A DNA stretch of 11,343 nt, taken from Candidatus Moranbacteria bacterium CG_4_9_14_3_um_filter_45_14 (GTDB taxonomy: Bacteria; Patescibacteriota; Minisyncoccia; Moranbacterales; UBA1568). A model generated the notes under the pieces. That model was given only the letters and a program-made list of their open reading frames with translations. It was not told the DNA's origin and ran no database searches. The stretch covers positions 1 to 11,343 of the forward strand of contig PFVP01000036.1 of the NCBI GenBank assembly GCA_002790675.1. The letters are read 5' to 3'. Of this stretch, positions 1 to 6,275 are shown in pieces. The translations under genes were made by a program, and so were the position numbers. Within the stretch, counting starts at the first letter, position 1, and each line of letters starts with the position of its first letter.

Positions 1-98
1 CTGTTCTCATTGCCAGTCAATGATACGGGAACACCCCCCAAAGAACAACCGGAAAGGAGAAGAGAACCAACCACCACCCCAAGAAATTGTTTTTTCAT
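1..98 (-). CDS. Lipoprotein, N-terminal fragment (runs off the left edge)
   Basis: The minus strand reads an ATG at 98-96 followed by 31 further codons with no stop before the window edge. The product starts MKKQFLGVVVGSLLLSGCSL: a two-lysine n-region, a hydrophobic core (residues 5-15) and a lipobox LSGC with the cysteine at residue 18. This is the pattern of a signal peptidase II substrate, so the mature protein would be lipid-anchored at Cys18 on the outer face of the cytoplasmic membrane. After the cysteine only about 14 residues are visible (Gly, Ser, Val rich), too few to name a family. An extended -10 promoter lies just upstream. Signal peptide class is well supported; function is unknown. 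Confidence 0.72.
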   Translation of the reverse strand, partial: MKKQFLGVVVGSLLLSGCSLGGVPVSLTGNEN

Positions 99-115
99 AG
101 TATATATAAAGCCAT
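95..115 (-). other. Possible 6-codon leader ORF overlapping the lipoprotein start
   Basis: On the minus strand an ATG at 115-113 opens a frame encoding MALYIL that stops at a TGA (97-95). That TGA overlaps the lipoprotein ATG in an ATGA arrangement. A purine-rich stretch (AGAAGAAAG) lies just upstream of the leader ATG, whereas nothing like a ribosome site lies at the right distance from the lipoprotein ATG. This suggests translational coupling, but an ORF this short can easily be chance. Confidence 0.25.
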
Positions 116-126
116 AACTTTCTTCT

Positions 127-135
127 ATTGTATCA
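127..135 (-). promoter_or_regulatory. Extended -10 promoter for the lipoprotein gene
   Basis: The minus strand contains TGATACAAT, a TGn-TACAAT extended -10 element, about 30 bases upstream of the lipoprotein ATG. No good -35 hexamer lies 16-18 bases further upstream (AATACG at 17), which is common for extended -10 promoters. Predicted transcription start is near 120. Confidence 0.4.
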
Positions 136-163
136 TATTTTCCTGAAAACGTATTCTATCGAA

Positions 164-179
164 AAATAGTTGACTATTT
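164..179. promoter_or_regulatory. 16-bp palindrome over the tRNA-Lys -35 box
   Basis: AAATAGT-TG-ACTATTT is a perfect 7-bp inverted repeat with a 2-base centre. It contains the TTGACT -35 hexamer of the tRNA-Lys promoter and lies in the divergent region upstream of the lipoprotein gene. It could be an operator, but an A/T-rich palindrome of this size can occur by chance. Confidence 0.3.
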
Positions 180-198
180 ATAGGAAATTCTCTAGAAT
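170..198 (+). promoter_or_regulatory. Sigma-70 type promoter for tRNA-Lys
   Basis: TTGACT (170-175) and TAGAAT (193-198) are separated by exactly 17 bases and sit about 57 bases upstream of the tRNA-Lys 5' end. Expected transcription start is near 205. The transcript would run through the tRNA and the structured insert to the terminator at 446-468. Confidence 0.65.
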
Positions 199-254
199 GA
201 ACACTATTGTGATATAAAAAGAGAAATTGTCCGTTCTGTAAGAGATGAAAATTC

Positions 255-327
255 GGGTGCGTAGCTCAGTCGGTAGAGCAGTGGCCTTTTAAGCCAACGG
301 TCGAGGGTTCGATTCCCCCCGCACCCA
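255..327 (+). tRNA. tRNA-Lys (anticodon TTT)
   Basis: A complete 73-base cloverleaf: acceptor GGGTGCG pairs with CGCACCC; D-arm GCTC/GAGC; anticodon loop CTTTTAA gives anticodon TTT, which reads AAA and AAG lysine codons; T-loop TTCGATT; discriminator A. CCA is not encoded (ACCC follows), so tRNA nucleotidyltransferase must add it. Two stem positions do not pair: G-A at the top of the anticodon stem and A-C in the T-stem (GAGGG/CCCCC). The gene has a strong promoter upstream, and its last 17 bases belong to a 19-base sequence repeated about 100 bases downstream. Confidence 0.93.
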
Positions 328-432
328 CCCATAAGGAATCGAAGGGCGTGAGTAGAATGTGAGCAAGCGAGCATTCTGTGTGTAACGCCCCGGCTCTGAG
401 TCGGAGCGAGGAGGATTCCCCCCGCACCCACC
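311..432 (+). repeat. 19-bp direct repeat of the tRNA-Lys 3' end bracketing a ~100-bp insert
   Basis: GATTCCCCCCGCACCCACC occurs at 311-329, where it forms the 3' end of tRNA-Lys, and again at 414-432. The period is 103 bases. The upstream copy is followed by C (ACCC, no CCA); the downstream copy is followed by A, so it ends in ACCA and would encode CCA. A simple reading is that the ancestral tRNA ended in the downstream copy and about 103 bases were inserted with duplication of the tRNA 3' end. Integrases that target tRNA genes leave such a footprint, but no integrase gene is visible here. Confidence 0.7.
335..419 (+). other. Structured insert after tRNA-Lys, potential three-way RNA junction
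   Basis: An outer stem GGAATC (335-340) / GATTCC (414-419) encloses two hairpins. One is GGGCGT (344-349) / ACGCCC (385-390) with an inner stem AGAATG (354-359) / CATTCT (372-377). The other is GCTC (393-396) / GAGC (404-407). The sequence is richer in G and C than the flanking intergenic DNA and has no credible reading frame. It would be co-transcribed with the tRNA. It may be a small repetitive element, the remnant of an integrated element, or a structured RNA. Pairing was found by eye and no conservation is available. Confidence 0.4.
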
Positions 433-445
433 ATAAAAAACAAAA

Positions 446-468
446 GGCTCTCAATCGAGAGTCTTTTT
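446..468. terminator. Bidirectional intrinsic terminator between tRNA-Lys and serS
   Basis: Stem GGCTCTC (446-452) / GAGAGTC (457-463), 7 pairs with one G-T wobble, loop AATC, then TTTTT (464-468) on the plus strand. Read on the minus strand, the same hairpin is followed by TTTTGTTTTTT. It can therefore end both the tRNA-Lys transcript and the serS transcript, which converge here. Confidence 0.8.
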
Positions 469-499
469 CGGTTCACTGTTCATTGCTGATTGTTAACTG

Positions 500-1828
500 T
501 TATTTGTTCTTCACTCCTATCAGATCCTTGCCCACGAATGGACGGAGTACTTCCGGTACGACCACGCTCCCATCGGCTTGCTGATAATTCTCGAGAATAG
601 CGATGAGAACACGCGGACTTGGGAGAGCTGTGTTGTTGAGCATATACGCATATTTCTTCTCACCTGTCTTGGCGTCTTTGTACTTCACATTGAGACGACG
701 TGACTGCCAATCGAGGAAATTTGAGGATGATCCTGTTTCGCCATACCGGTTCATCCCTGGCATCCACGCTTCCAGATCAAACGCCCGATATTTACCTGCG
801 CTCATATCACCGCTACAGATCTGCAATTTCCGATATGGCAGACCGAGCTCGCGATGCATCTCTTCTGAAAGAGCAAGCATATCATCTTGAATTGTATTCA
901 CGGATTCGATGTCGGCAGTGGTGATGACGACTTGTTCCACTTTCATAAATTCGTGCACACGATATATTCCTTTGGTATCTTTTCCATAGGAACCGATCTC
1001 ACTACGATAACACTGGCTGAAACCGGCAAACTTCAAAGGCAGATCCTTCTCTTCGAGTACTTCTCCTGAATAGTACGCGAGGAGAGACGGTTCGGATGTA
1101 CCGACCAGAAATTTCTCTTCTTTCGCAGGGCTGCCATCCGCTTCTTTATCTGAAGTAGCCACCTGATAGATTTCATCGATATTCCCATCATATTCCAGGC
1201 CTTTGAAATATCCACTGCCAAAAAGAGGAAAGCCTTTGACAAGGGTCGGCGGAATCATCGGGGTATATCCTTTAGCTACTAATTTTTGTATAGCATAGAG
1301 CATCAATCCCATTACGAGGAGTGTTCCTTCATTCTTCAGATAATATCCGCGATAGCCGGAGACCTTCGTTCCTCGTTCCAGATCCAGGATGTCGAGTATC
1401 TTCCCAAGTTCAATATGCGTCCGCGGAGGAAATGCGAATGTCGGCACTGCCCCGGAATTGGATACTTCAACATTTTCCGCATCGCTCGTACCGAGAGGCG
1501 TATCAGACGAAACGATATTTGGTACATTGGCCATCAAGACATCAAATTCATTCTGTATCACGTCGAGAAATGGCTCTTTCTCATCAAGCTTTATCTTGAT
1601 TTCTTTTCCTTTGGCAATGATTTCTACCCGTTCTTCTTCCGTCTCGGCTTGATGTATCAGATCATTGATATCATTTTTCAGGGATTTCAGCTCTTCAATT
1701 TCCTGAAGAATGACACGTCGCTCTTCATCTTTTTTCAGAAGCGCCTCAAGATTCAAGGCTATATTCTTGTTCTTGATAGCCTGAGCTACGACGTCTTTGT
1801 TGTCTCGGATGAATTGGATGTCTAACAT
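500..1828 (-). CDS. serS: Seryl-tRNA synthetase
   Basis: Cytoplasmic class II synthetase that charges tRNA-Ser with serine, 442 aa against about 420-430 usual. Residues 1-105 form the N-terminal helical arm, beginning MLDIQFIRDN and rich in Glu/Lys heptads (about 25-100), which grips the long variable arm of tRNA-Ser. The catalytic core follows: the TSE serine-binding motif (244-246), motif 2 around FAGFSQCYRSEIGSYG (268-283), with VHEFMKVEQ following at 291-299, and motif 3 LNNTALPSPRVLIAILENYQ (397-416). The start is set at the ATG before LDIQFIRDN because family members begin there; upstream codons in frame encode unrelated residues. It lies downstream of tRNA-Val and lysS on the same strand and ends 31 bases before the shared terminator. 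The stop is TAA. Confidence is high. Confidence 0.97.
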   Translation of the reverse strand: MLDIQFIRDNKDVVAQAIKNKNIALNLEALLKKDEERRVILQEIEELKSLKNDINDLIHQAETEEERVEIIAKGKEIKIKLDEKEPFLDVIQNEFDVLMANVPNIVSSDTPLGTSDAENVEVSNSGAVPTFAFPPRTHIELGKILDILDLERGTKVSGYRGYYLKNEGTLLVMGLMLYAIQKLVAKGYTPMIPPTLVKGFPLFGSGYFKGLEYDGNIDEIYQVATSDKEADGSPAKEEKFLVGTSEPSLLAYYSGEVLEEKDLPLKFAGFSQCYRSEIGSYGKDTKGIYRVHEFMKVEQVVITTADIESVNTIQDDMLALSEEMHRELGLPYRKLQICSGDMSAGKYRAFDLEAWMPGMNRYGETGSSSNFLDWQSRRLNVKYKDAKTGEKKYAYMLNNTALPSPRVLIAILENYQQADGSVVVPEVLRPFVGKDLIGVKNK

Positions 1829-1910
1829 AAAAGTGACTTCTTTAAATTTTTTGAATTGTGTGGATGATGCTGGATTCCCCTCCCAAGGCGGGCAGGGAAC
1901 CACTGACTAG

Positions 1911-1984
1911 TGGTCGCACCTGGATTCGAACCAGGGACCTTTCGAATGTGAATCGAACGCTCTAACCAACTGAGCTATGCGACC
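1911..1984 (-). tRNA. tRNA-Val (anticodon CAC)
   Basis: A complete 74-base cloverleaf on the minus strand: acceptor GGTCGCA/TGCGACC, D-arm GCTC/GAGC, anticodon stem TTCGA/TCGAA with loop TTCACAT (anticodon CAC, reading GUG), T-arm CCTGG/CCAGG with loop TTCGAAT, discriminator A. All stems pair. CCA is not encoded. The gene lies between lysS and serS on the same strand; no separate strong promoter was recognised, so it may be processed from a lysS-serS transcript. Confidence 0.93.
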
Positions 1985-2038
1985 TTCTCTACCCTTCTGA
2001 TAATACTTCCAAACAAACGAGCTGTGAATGCAATGCTC

Positions 2039-2073
2039 CCCGCCCGACTGAACGATTCAGTCGTTCGGGCGGG
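2039..2073. repeat. Strong G/C-rich hairpin between lysS and tRNA-Val
   Basis: CCCGCCCG (2039-2046) pairs with CGGGCGGG (2066-2073). Inside it, ACTGAA (2047-2052) pairs with TTCAGT (2056-2061) around a CGA loop, leaving CGTT unpaired. An alternative inner pairing AACGA (2051-2055) / TCGTT (2061-2065) is also possible. No T-run follows on the minus strand, so it is not a standard terminator. It may act in 3'-end protection of lysS mRNA or be a REP-like repeat. Confidence 0.6.
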
Positions 2074-2121
2074 TAACCCCTGTCCGCCTCTGGAGGGAAC
2101 TGACTAATCACCCTATCCTCC

Positions 2122-3564
2122 TTACTCTTTCGCTCGGACTGGTGGGAAAATGACCGTCTCTCGAACGGAACGATTCATCAGAATGGCAAACAGACGTTCA
2201 CTCAGACCAAATCCGCACGCTGGGGGCATACCGTATTCGAGTGCTTGCAAGAAATCTTCATCAAGCATCATCCCTTCAGCATCTCCTGCTTCGCGGAGTT
2301 TCATCTGTTCTTCAAACCGCTTACGTTGATCGATCGGATCATTCAATTCCGCGAACCCATTCCCGAGTTCACTCTTCCCTGCAACCGGCTGAAAACGCAG
2401 TGTCTTACGAGGATTCTTCGGATCGATTTTGGCAAGCGGAGAAACTTCTATCGGATGACCAATCAGGAAACAGGGTTGAATCAACTTCTGACGCACTGTT
2501 TTCTTGTAAAGTGTATCAATCATACGACCCTTGCCATAATTCTTTTCATATTTGATACCGAGTTCATCCGCTTTTTTTTTCAATTCCAAAACACTGATAT
2601 CGGAAGACAGATCGATGCCCGTTTCTTTCTCGAATTCGGTGAAATAATCCACTCGCGAAAATGGCTTGCTCCAATCGATGGTATTTTCCTCATACTGCGA
2701 CTGCATCGTATCACCGAGAACTGCACGGGCGACATCCTTGAACAATTTTTCTGTCAGTGCCATACCCTGCTCCATATTCATATACGCGGCATAGAACTCG
2801 ATATGATCGAATTCCTGCAAGTGTTCCCGATCGATGCCTTCATTGCGGAAAACACGTCCGATTTCGAACACACGCTCATAGCCACCGACGAGCAAACGCT
2901 TGAGAGGGAGTTCTAACGAAATACGCAGATAAAAATCCTGATCTAGCGCATTGTGATGCGTCACAAACGGCTCAGCTTCCGCTCCCCCAGGAGTATGTTC
3001 AAGCACCGGTGTCTGCACCTCGAGAAAATGTTCCCCCGAAAGCGTTGTGCGTATCGTCTGCCAAAAAAGATTCTTCTTTATGAAAAGTTCCCGTGTCTCC
3101 GGATTGAGGAGGAGATCGAGGTACCGACGACGAAGGAGTTTTTCTTCATCTTTCAGTCCATAAAATTCTGTCGGTATCGGTCGGAGAGATTTCGAAAGCA
3201 TCTGCCACTTTTCGACACGCACGCTTTTTTCATCCTGTTTCGTCAAAAACACCGAACCCGTCAGAGAAAGGAAATCACCAAGATCAACCGTTTCCTTGAA
3301 CAGGAAGAATGCTTCCTCGCCCAATGTTTCCAAAGAGAAAAATCCCTGAATCTTCCCTGTCCCATCTTCGAGATGACAAAAGGCGATCTTGCCCATCACA
3401 CGGAGCGACCGGACGCGACCAACAATGGATACTCTTCCATCAGTACCATTCAAGCGATCGAACTGATCGAGTACATCTTTATTCGTGTGCGTTCGAAGAG
3501 ATGATTCCGGATATGCCGTACCGAATGCCGTTGTCAGCTTGGCAAGCTTGTCTTTTTTCGTCAC
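2122..3564 (-). CDS. lysS: Lysyl-tRNA synthetase, class II
   Basis: Cytoplasmic enzyme that charges tRNA-Lys; 480 aa from the chosen start, close to the usual 490-505. An OB-fold anticodon-binding domain (about 40-130) precedes the catalytic core. Class II signatures are PGGAEAEPFVTHHNALD (192-208), motif 2 FEIGRVFRNEG (233-243) and motif 3 (450-480), where family GIDR is replaced by LSER with the arginine kept (457). The GTG at 3564 is chosen because GAGGA lies 7 bases upstream. In-frame ATGs at 3582 and 3609 lack a good ribosome site, and 3609 is only about 5 bases from the predicted transcript start. It sits between greA, which has its own terminator, and tRNA-Val. The stop is TAA. Identity is firm; the start is moderately sure. 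Confidence 0.95.
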   Translation of the reverse strand: MTKKDKLAKLTTAFGTAYPESSLRTHTNKDVLDQFDRLNGTDGRVSIVGRVRSLRVMGKIAFCHLEDGTGKIQGFFSLETLGEEAFFLFKETVDLGDFLSLTGSVFLTKQDEKSVRVEKWQMLSKSLRPIPTEFYGLKDEEKLLRRRYLDLLLNPETRELFIKKNLFWQTIRTTLSGEHFLEVQTPVLEHTPGGAEAEPFVTHHNALDQDFYLRISLELPLKRLLVGGYERVFEIGRVFRNEGIDREHLQEFDHIEFYAAYMNMEQGMALTEKLFKDVARAVLGDTMQSQYEENTIDWSKPFSRVDYFTEFEKETGIDLSSDISVLELKKKADELGIKYEKNYGKGRMIDTLYKKTVRQKLIQPCFLIGHPIEVSPLAKIDPKNPRKTLRFQPVAGKSELGNGFAELNDPIDQRKRFEEQMKLREAGDAEGMMLDEDFLQALEYGMPPACGFGLSERLFAILMNRSVRETVIFPPVRAKE

Positions 3565-3620
3565 AACAATATCCTCACGCATAAAAACGCATCCATTAAA
3601 AACATTCACATTACAAAGAC

Positions 3621-3648
3621 ATTATACCCTATGCAAAGGAAAATACAA
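3621..3648 (-). promoter_or_regulatory. Promoter for lysS
   Basis: On the minus strand TTGTAT (3648-3643) and a perfect TATAAT (3626-3621) are separated by 16 bases. The element lies directly after the T-run of the greA terminator, which makes lysS an independent transcription unit. The predicted start is near 3614, giving a leader of about 50 bases to the GTG start. Confidence 0.65.
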
Positions 3649-3649
3649 G

Positions 3650-3682
3650 AAAAAAAGAAAATCCCGAGCTTTCACCCGGGAT
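3650..3682 (-). terminator. Intrinsic terminator of greA
   Basis: The minus strand reads ATCCCGGGT-GAAA-GCTCGGGAT, a 9-pair stem with two G-T wobbles closed by a GNRA tetraloop, followed by TTTTCTTTTTTT (3661-3650). It begins about 30 bases after the greA stop. Confidence 0.85.
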
Positions 3683-3712
3683 GATCACAAAAGAGTACCG
3701 CATTGTCAAACG

Positions 3713-4168
3713 TTACGCAATTGAGACAATCTTATATTTGATGACACCGGCGGGAACATTCACTTCTACTGTGTCACCCTTGCCTTTGCCGATAAATTCT
3801 TTTCCGAGCGGAGACTCATTGGAAATCTTGCCCGAAGCCGGATCCACTTCATTGGAACCGACAATCTCAAATTGGAGATCCTTATTGTTCACCTTGACCA
3901 CGAGTTTCGAACCGATACTGATCGTCGAAGAACTTTTCTGTCGAGTAGCGACAACAGAATCTTTCAACATATCTTCAAGTTCTGCGATGCGGGATTCATT
4001 CTCGTTCTGATGATGTTTGGCTTCGCTGTATTCCGCATTTTCAGAAAGATCGCCTTGCTCTTTCGCTTCCTTGATAGCAAAAGCGATTTCATGACGAATT
4101 TTCATCCTGCGTTCATCCAACTCGGCATTCAATTTTTTCAAACCCTCCTCGGTAAAAATTCTCGACAT
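3713..4168 (-). CDS. greA: Transcription elongation factor GreA
   Basis: Binds in the secondary channel of RNA polymerase and stimulates cleavage of backtracked RNA so that stalled elongation can resume. It is 151 aa, slightly shorter than the usual 156-158. The N-terminal antiparallel coiled coil spans about residues 5-75, with the conserved tip GDLSENAEYSEA (39-50); Asp40 and Glu43 are the acidic residues that hold the catalytic Mg in this family. The C-terminal FKBP-like domain (about 82-151) has the typical ASGKISNESPLGKEFIGKGK (111-130). The ATG has no clear Shine-Dalgarno. It has its own promoter (4242-4269) and a strong terminator, so it is probably monocistronic apart from any read-through from mrdA. 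The stop is TAA. Confidence 0.97.
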   Translation of the reverse strand: MSRIFTEEGLKKLNAELDERRMKIRHEIAFAIKEAKEQGDLSENAEYSEAKHHQNENESRIAELEDMLKDSVVATRQKSSSTISIGSKLVVKVNNKDLQFEIVGSNEVDPASGKISNESPLGKEFIGKGKGDTVEVNVPAGVIKYKIVSIA

Positions 4169-4199
4169 GGTATTACATTCATTTTATTTATCAAACAAA

Positions 4200-4225
4200 A
4201 TCTTCTTTCCTAAGGGAGAGAAGAT
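4200..4225 (-). promoter_or_regulatory. Hairpin in the greA leader, weakly attenuator-like
   Basis: In the predicted greA leader the minus strand reads ATCTTCT and AGAAGAT as a 7-pair stem, continued after one mismatch by three more pairs around a CTTA loop, then TTTTGTTTG. It resembles a weak intrinsic terminator placed between promoter and start codon. The stem is A/T-rich and the T-run is interrupted, so any attenuation role is a guess. Confidence 0.3.
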
Positions 4226-4241
4226 ACTACAAAGTTCATCC

Positions 4242-4269
4242 ATAGTACCAAAAATGGAACAAATGTCAA
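4242..4269 (-). promoter_or_regulatory. Promoter for greA
   Basis: The minus strand carries a consensus TTGACA (4269-4264), a 16-base spacer and TACTAT (4247-4242). The transcription start is expected near 4235, giving a leader of about 67 bases. The 184-base gap between mrdA and greA holds this promoter, the leader hairpin and no gene. Confidence 0.65.
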
Positions 4270-4352
4270 TACCCTCTGCCTCTTCAAAGAATAATGCTCA
4301 TTTCAGCCATTTAAACGGTGTAATCACTGATCAATTCCCTCTCCTCTATTCA

Positions 4353-6254
4353 TCATTTTTGAGAAATATCCGCTTGAGAGAAATACCAATCATAAACATC
4401 CCGCGTGACAGGCACCGCATTGTATCCTTCTACCCCCTGCCCTTCTACGAGGACGATCATAGCCAAACTGGGGTTCTCAAAAGGTGCGAAAGAAACGAAC
4501 CAACCGTGCGTCTTGTTGTTATTGCCGAATTGCGCCGTACCTGTTTTTCCAGCGACTGCTACCGAAAGGGTTTTCAAAGATTGCGCTGTCCCTTCTGTCA
4601 CTGTCTCTCTCATCCCTTCGCGTACGATACGGAGAATATCTTCACTGATGAAATCCTTCCTCAGAATTTCCGCGGGAACCTTCGTCACCACTCCGCTTGC
4701 AGAACGTATTTGAGAAACAACCTTCGGCACATACAGCGTACCTCTATTGGCGATAGCCGAAACGGAATTGAGTATCTGGAGCGGTGTCGCTGTCACGAAT
4801 CCTTGCCCGATGGCCGCATGATAATCATCGCCGATATACCAACGCTCTCCGATGATCTCTTTCTTCCACTGTGGATCTGGGATAAAACCATCAGCTTCTC
4901 CCGGCATATCGATATTCGTCTTGCTTCCATACCCGAAAAGATTCTCATATTTCTTCATACGCTCCATACCGAGTCCCGTGATACCGCCATAACCGCCACC
5001 GATCGTATAAAAGAAAATGTCATTGCTCTGTGCGATCGCTTGACGGATAGTGCTCGGCTCGTGAATCGTCCAATCGCGAAAACTGAAATTGCCGATCCGA
5101 AGCACACCACCAGAACCATTGATGATGGTAGAGGGAGTGATGACACCCTCTGCAAGTGCTGCACAAGCGAGAACCGGTTTGATCGTCGATCCCGGAGGAT
5201 ATTCACCAGAGATGGCACGATTGAAAAGAGGAAGCGACGGATCATCGATGAGAGATTGATACTCCTTCGAGGAAATTCCTGTGGCAAAAAGATTGTTATC
5301 AAAGCTCGGCAGACTGACTATGGCGCGTACGGCTCCATTCCTCGGATCTATCGCTATCGCTGCCGCTTGCTTCAGATTCTCTTTCTCCAGAAGTGTTTGC
5401 AAACTATCGGAAATCTTTTTTTGCAGATCGGCATCGATATTGAGTATCAGATCACTCCCAGGGACAGGGACTACAATACCGAGCTCTTTCTTCACATGCC
5501 CCAAAGAATCCACTTCTGCTTGTTGGAAACCATGTGTCCCTCGGAGCGATGATTCATAGCTTTTCTCTATTCCCTGTTTGCCGATGGAATCAGTCAACAG
5601 GTACTCCGGATGCGAAACAAGTTCCTCCTTGCGAATTTTCCCTTCATACCCGAGAAGATGAGAAAATATGAGGCTATCCGTATAATGACGCTGTGTCGTC
5701 TTGTAGAGACTCACTCCCGGTAACTCTCGACTTCTGCTCAAAAAGAGAAGCGTTTCTTCTTGGCTCACCTGCGCCTTGAGGAGGATGGGCTGGAGCGAAC
5801 GCTGATCCATCTTCTGGAAAATCTCATCGAGTACTCCCCCGTCCAATGAAAAAGTAGAGATGAGAAGGCGTGCTATTTCATCTTGCTTTTCTTTCTCTTT
5901 CGGAATGTCGATCGGCACGATAATCGCATCCATACTCGGTGTATTGGACACCAGTTGTTTGCCAAAGCGATCATAGATGATACCGCGCGGAGCCGGAATA
6001 ACGATGGCACGGAGACTGTTCCGTTCAGCTATTTCCTGATATTCTGCTCCCTTGAAAATATTCAGATAGATGACACGTGAGAAAAGTATGCAGAATATCC
6101 CAATCATAAACCACCAGAAGAGGTTCGTGAAGAAACGATTGAGTGGCCACTCAATCTTGTCAGCACCATTTTCGGTCATCGTCAACACGGCATCATCGAT
6201 TTCCATACCGCGTCGCTCCAACTTGTATTTATTTTTCTTGACAAAAAGTGGCAT
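4353..6254 (-). CDS. mrdA: Penicillin-binding protein 2, elongasome transpeptidase
   Basis: Membrane-anchored class B PBP that cross-links peptidoglycan during lateral wall growth, working with MreB/MreC/MreD and a RodA glycosyltransferase (rodA is not in this window). It is 633 aa, the family's usual size. One membrane segment lies at about 41-66; the PBP dimerisation domain follows, starting near PAPRGIIYDRFG (87-98); the transpeptidase domain covers about 270-630. The active-site motifs are intact: SxxK as STIK (356-359, nucleophile Ser356), SND (410-412) and KTG (570-572). It is last in the mre operon, 21 bases after mreD. No Shine-Dalgarno precedes the ATG at 6254; an in-frame ATG at 6206 (residue 17) has GGAG upstream and is an alternative start. 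It ends in tandem TGA TGA stops. Confidence 0.96.
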   Translation of the reverse strand: MPLFVKKNKYKLERRGMEIDDAVLTMTENGADKIEWPLNRFFTNLFWWFMIGIFCILFSRVIYLNIFKGAEYQEIAERNSLRAIVIPAPRGIIYDRFGKQLVSNTPSMDAIIVPIDIPKEKEKQDEIARLLISTFSLDGGVLDEIFQKMDQRSLQPILLKAQVSQEETLLFLSRSRELPGVSLYKTTQRHYTDSLIFSHLLGYEGKIRKEELVSHPEYLLTDSIGKQGIEKSYESSLRGTHGFQQAEVDSLGHVKKELGIVVPVPGSDLILNIDADLQKKISDSLQTLLEKENLKQAAAIAIDPRNGAVRAIVSLPSFDNNLFATGISSKEYQSLIDDPSLPLFNRAISGEYPPGSTIKPVLACAALAEGVITPSTIINGSGGVLRIGNFSFRDWTIHEPSTIRQAIAQSNDIFFYTIGGGYGGITGLGMERMKKYENLFGYGSKTNIDMPGEADGFIPDPQWKKEIIGERWYIGDDYHAAIGQGFVTATPLQILNSVSAIANRGTLYVPKVVSQIRSASGVVTKVPAEILRKDFISEDILRIVREGMRETVTEGTAQSLKTLSVAVAGKTGTAQFGNNNKTHGWFVSFAPFENPSLAMIVLVEGQGVEGYNAVPVTRDVYDWYFSQADISQK

Positions 6255-6275
6255 CGCAAGTGGTGTTCAGGTAAA

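Larger units (their letters stand above)
1878..2097. repeat. Imperfect 20-bp inverted repeat flanking tRNA-Val
   Basis: CCCTCCCAAGGCGGGCAGGG on the plus strand at 1878-1897 matches CCCTCCAGAGGCGGACAGGG on the minus strand at 2078-2097 in 17 of 20 positions. Both copies are followed on the plus strand by a similar AAC..TGACTA tail (1898-1909 and 2098-2107). Each copy is itself partly self-complementary (CCCT...AGGG). The pair brackets tRNA-Val and the hairpin at 2039-2073. This looks like a short intergenic repeat family; copies elsewhere in the genome cannot be seen from here. Confidence 0.55.

Noticed and set aside
204..476. Minus-strand ORF of 90 codons over tRNA-Lys
   Set aside because: It is the antisense of the tRNA (the familiar false GGNRTLDRWLKRPLLYRLSYAP type translation) and runs through the repeat and terminator.
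1286..1825. Plus-strand ORF of 179 codons
   Set aside because: A shadow frame antisense to serS; its phase follows serS codons and no domain is recognisable.
1829..1903. Upstream extension of serS to an ATG at 1903
   Set aside because: The added 25 residues run through the intergenic inverted repeat and are unlike the SerRS N-terminus, which begins at MLDIQFIRDN.
4312..4353. Read-through extension of mrdA past its stops to a later TAA
   Set aside because: Two TGA codons in tandem would both have to be read through and the PBP2 family ends at about this point.
4167..5552. Long plus-strand ORF of 461 codons
   Set aside because: It is antisense to mrdA, whose motifs and length are fully intact; the translated product is rich in Arg, His and Cys with no recognisable domain.
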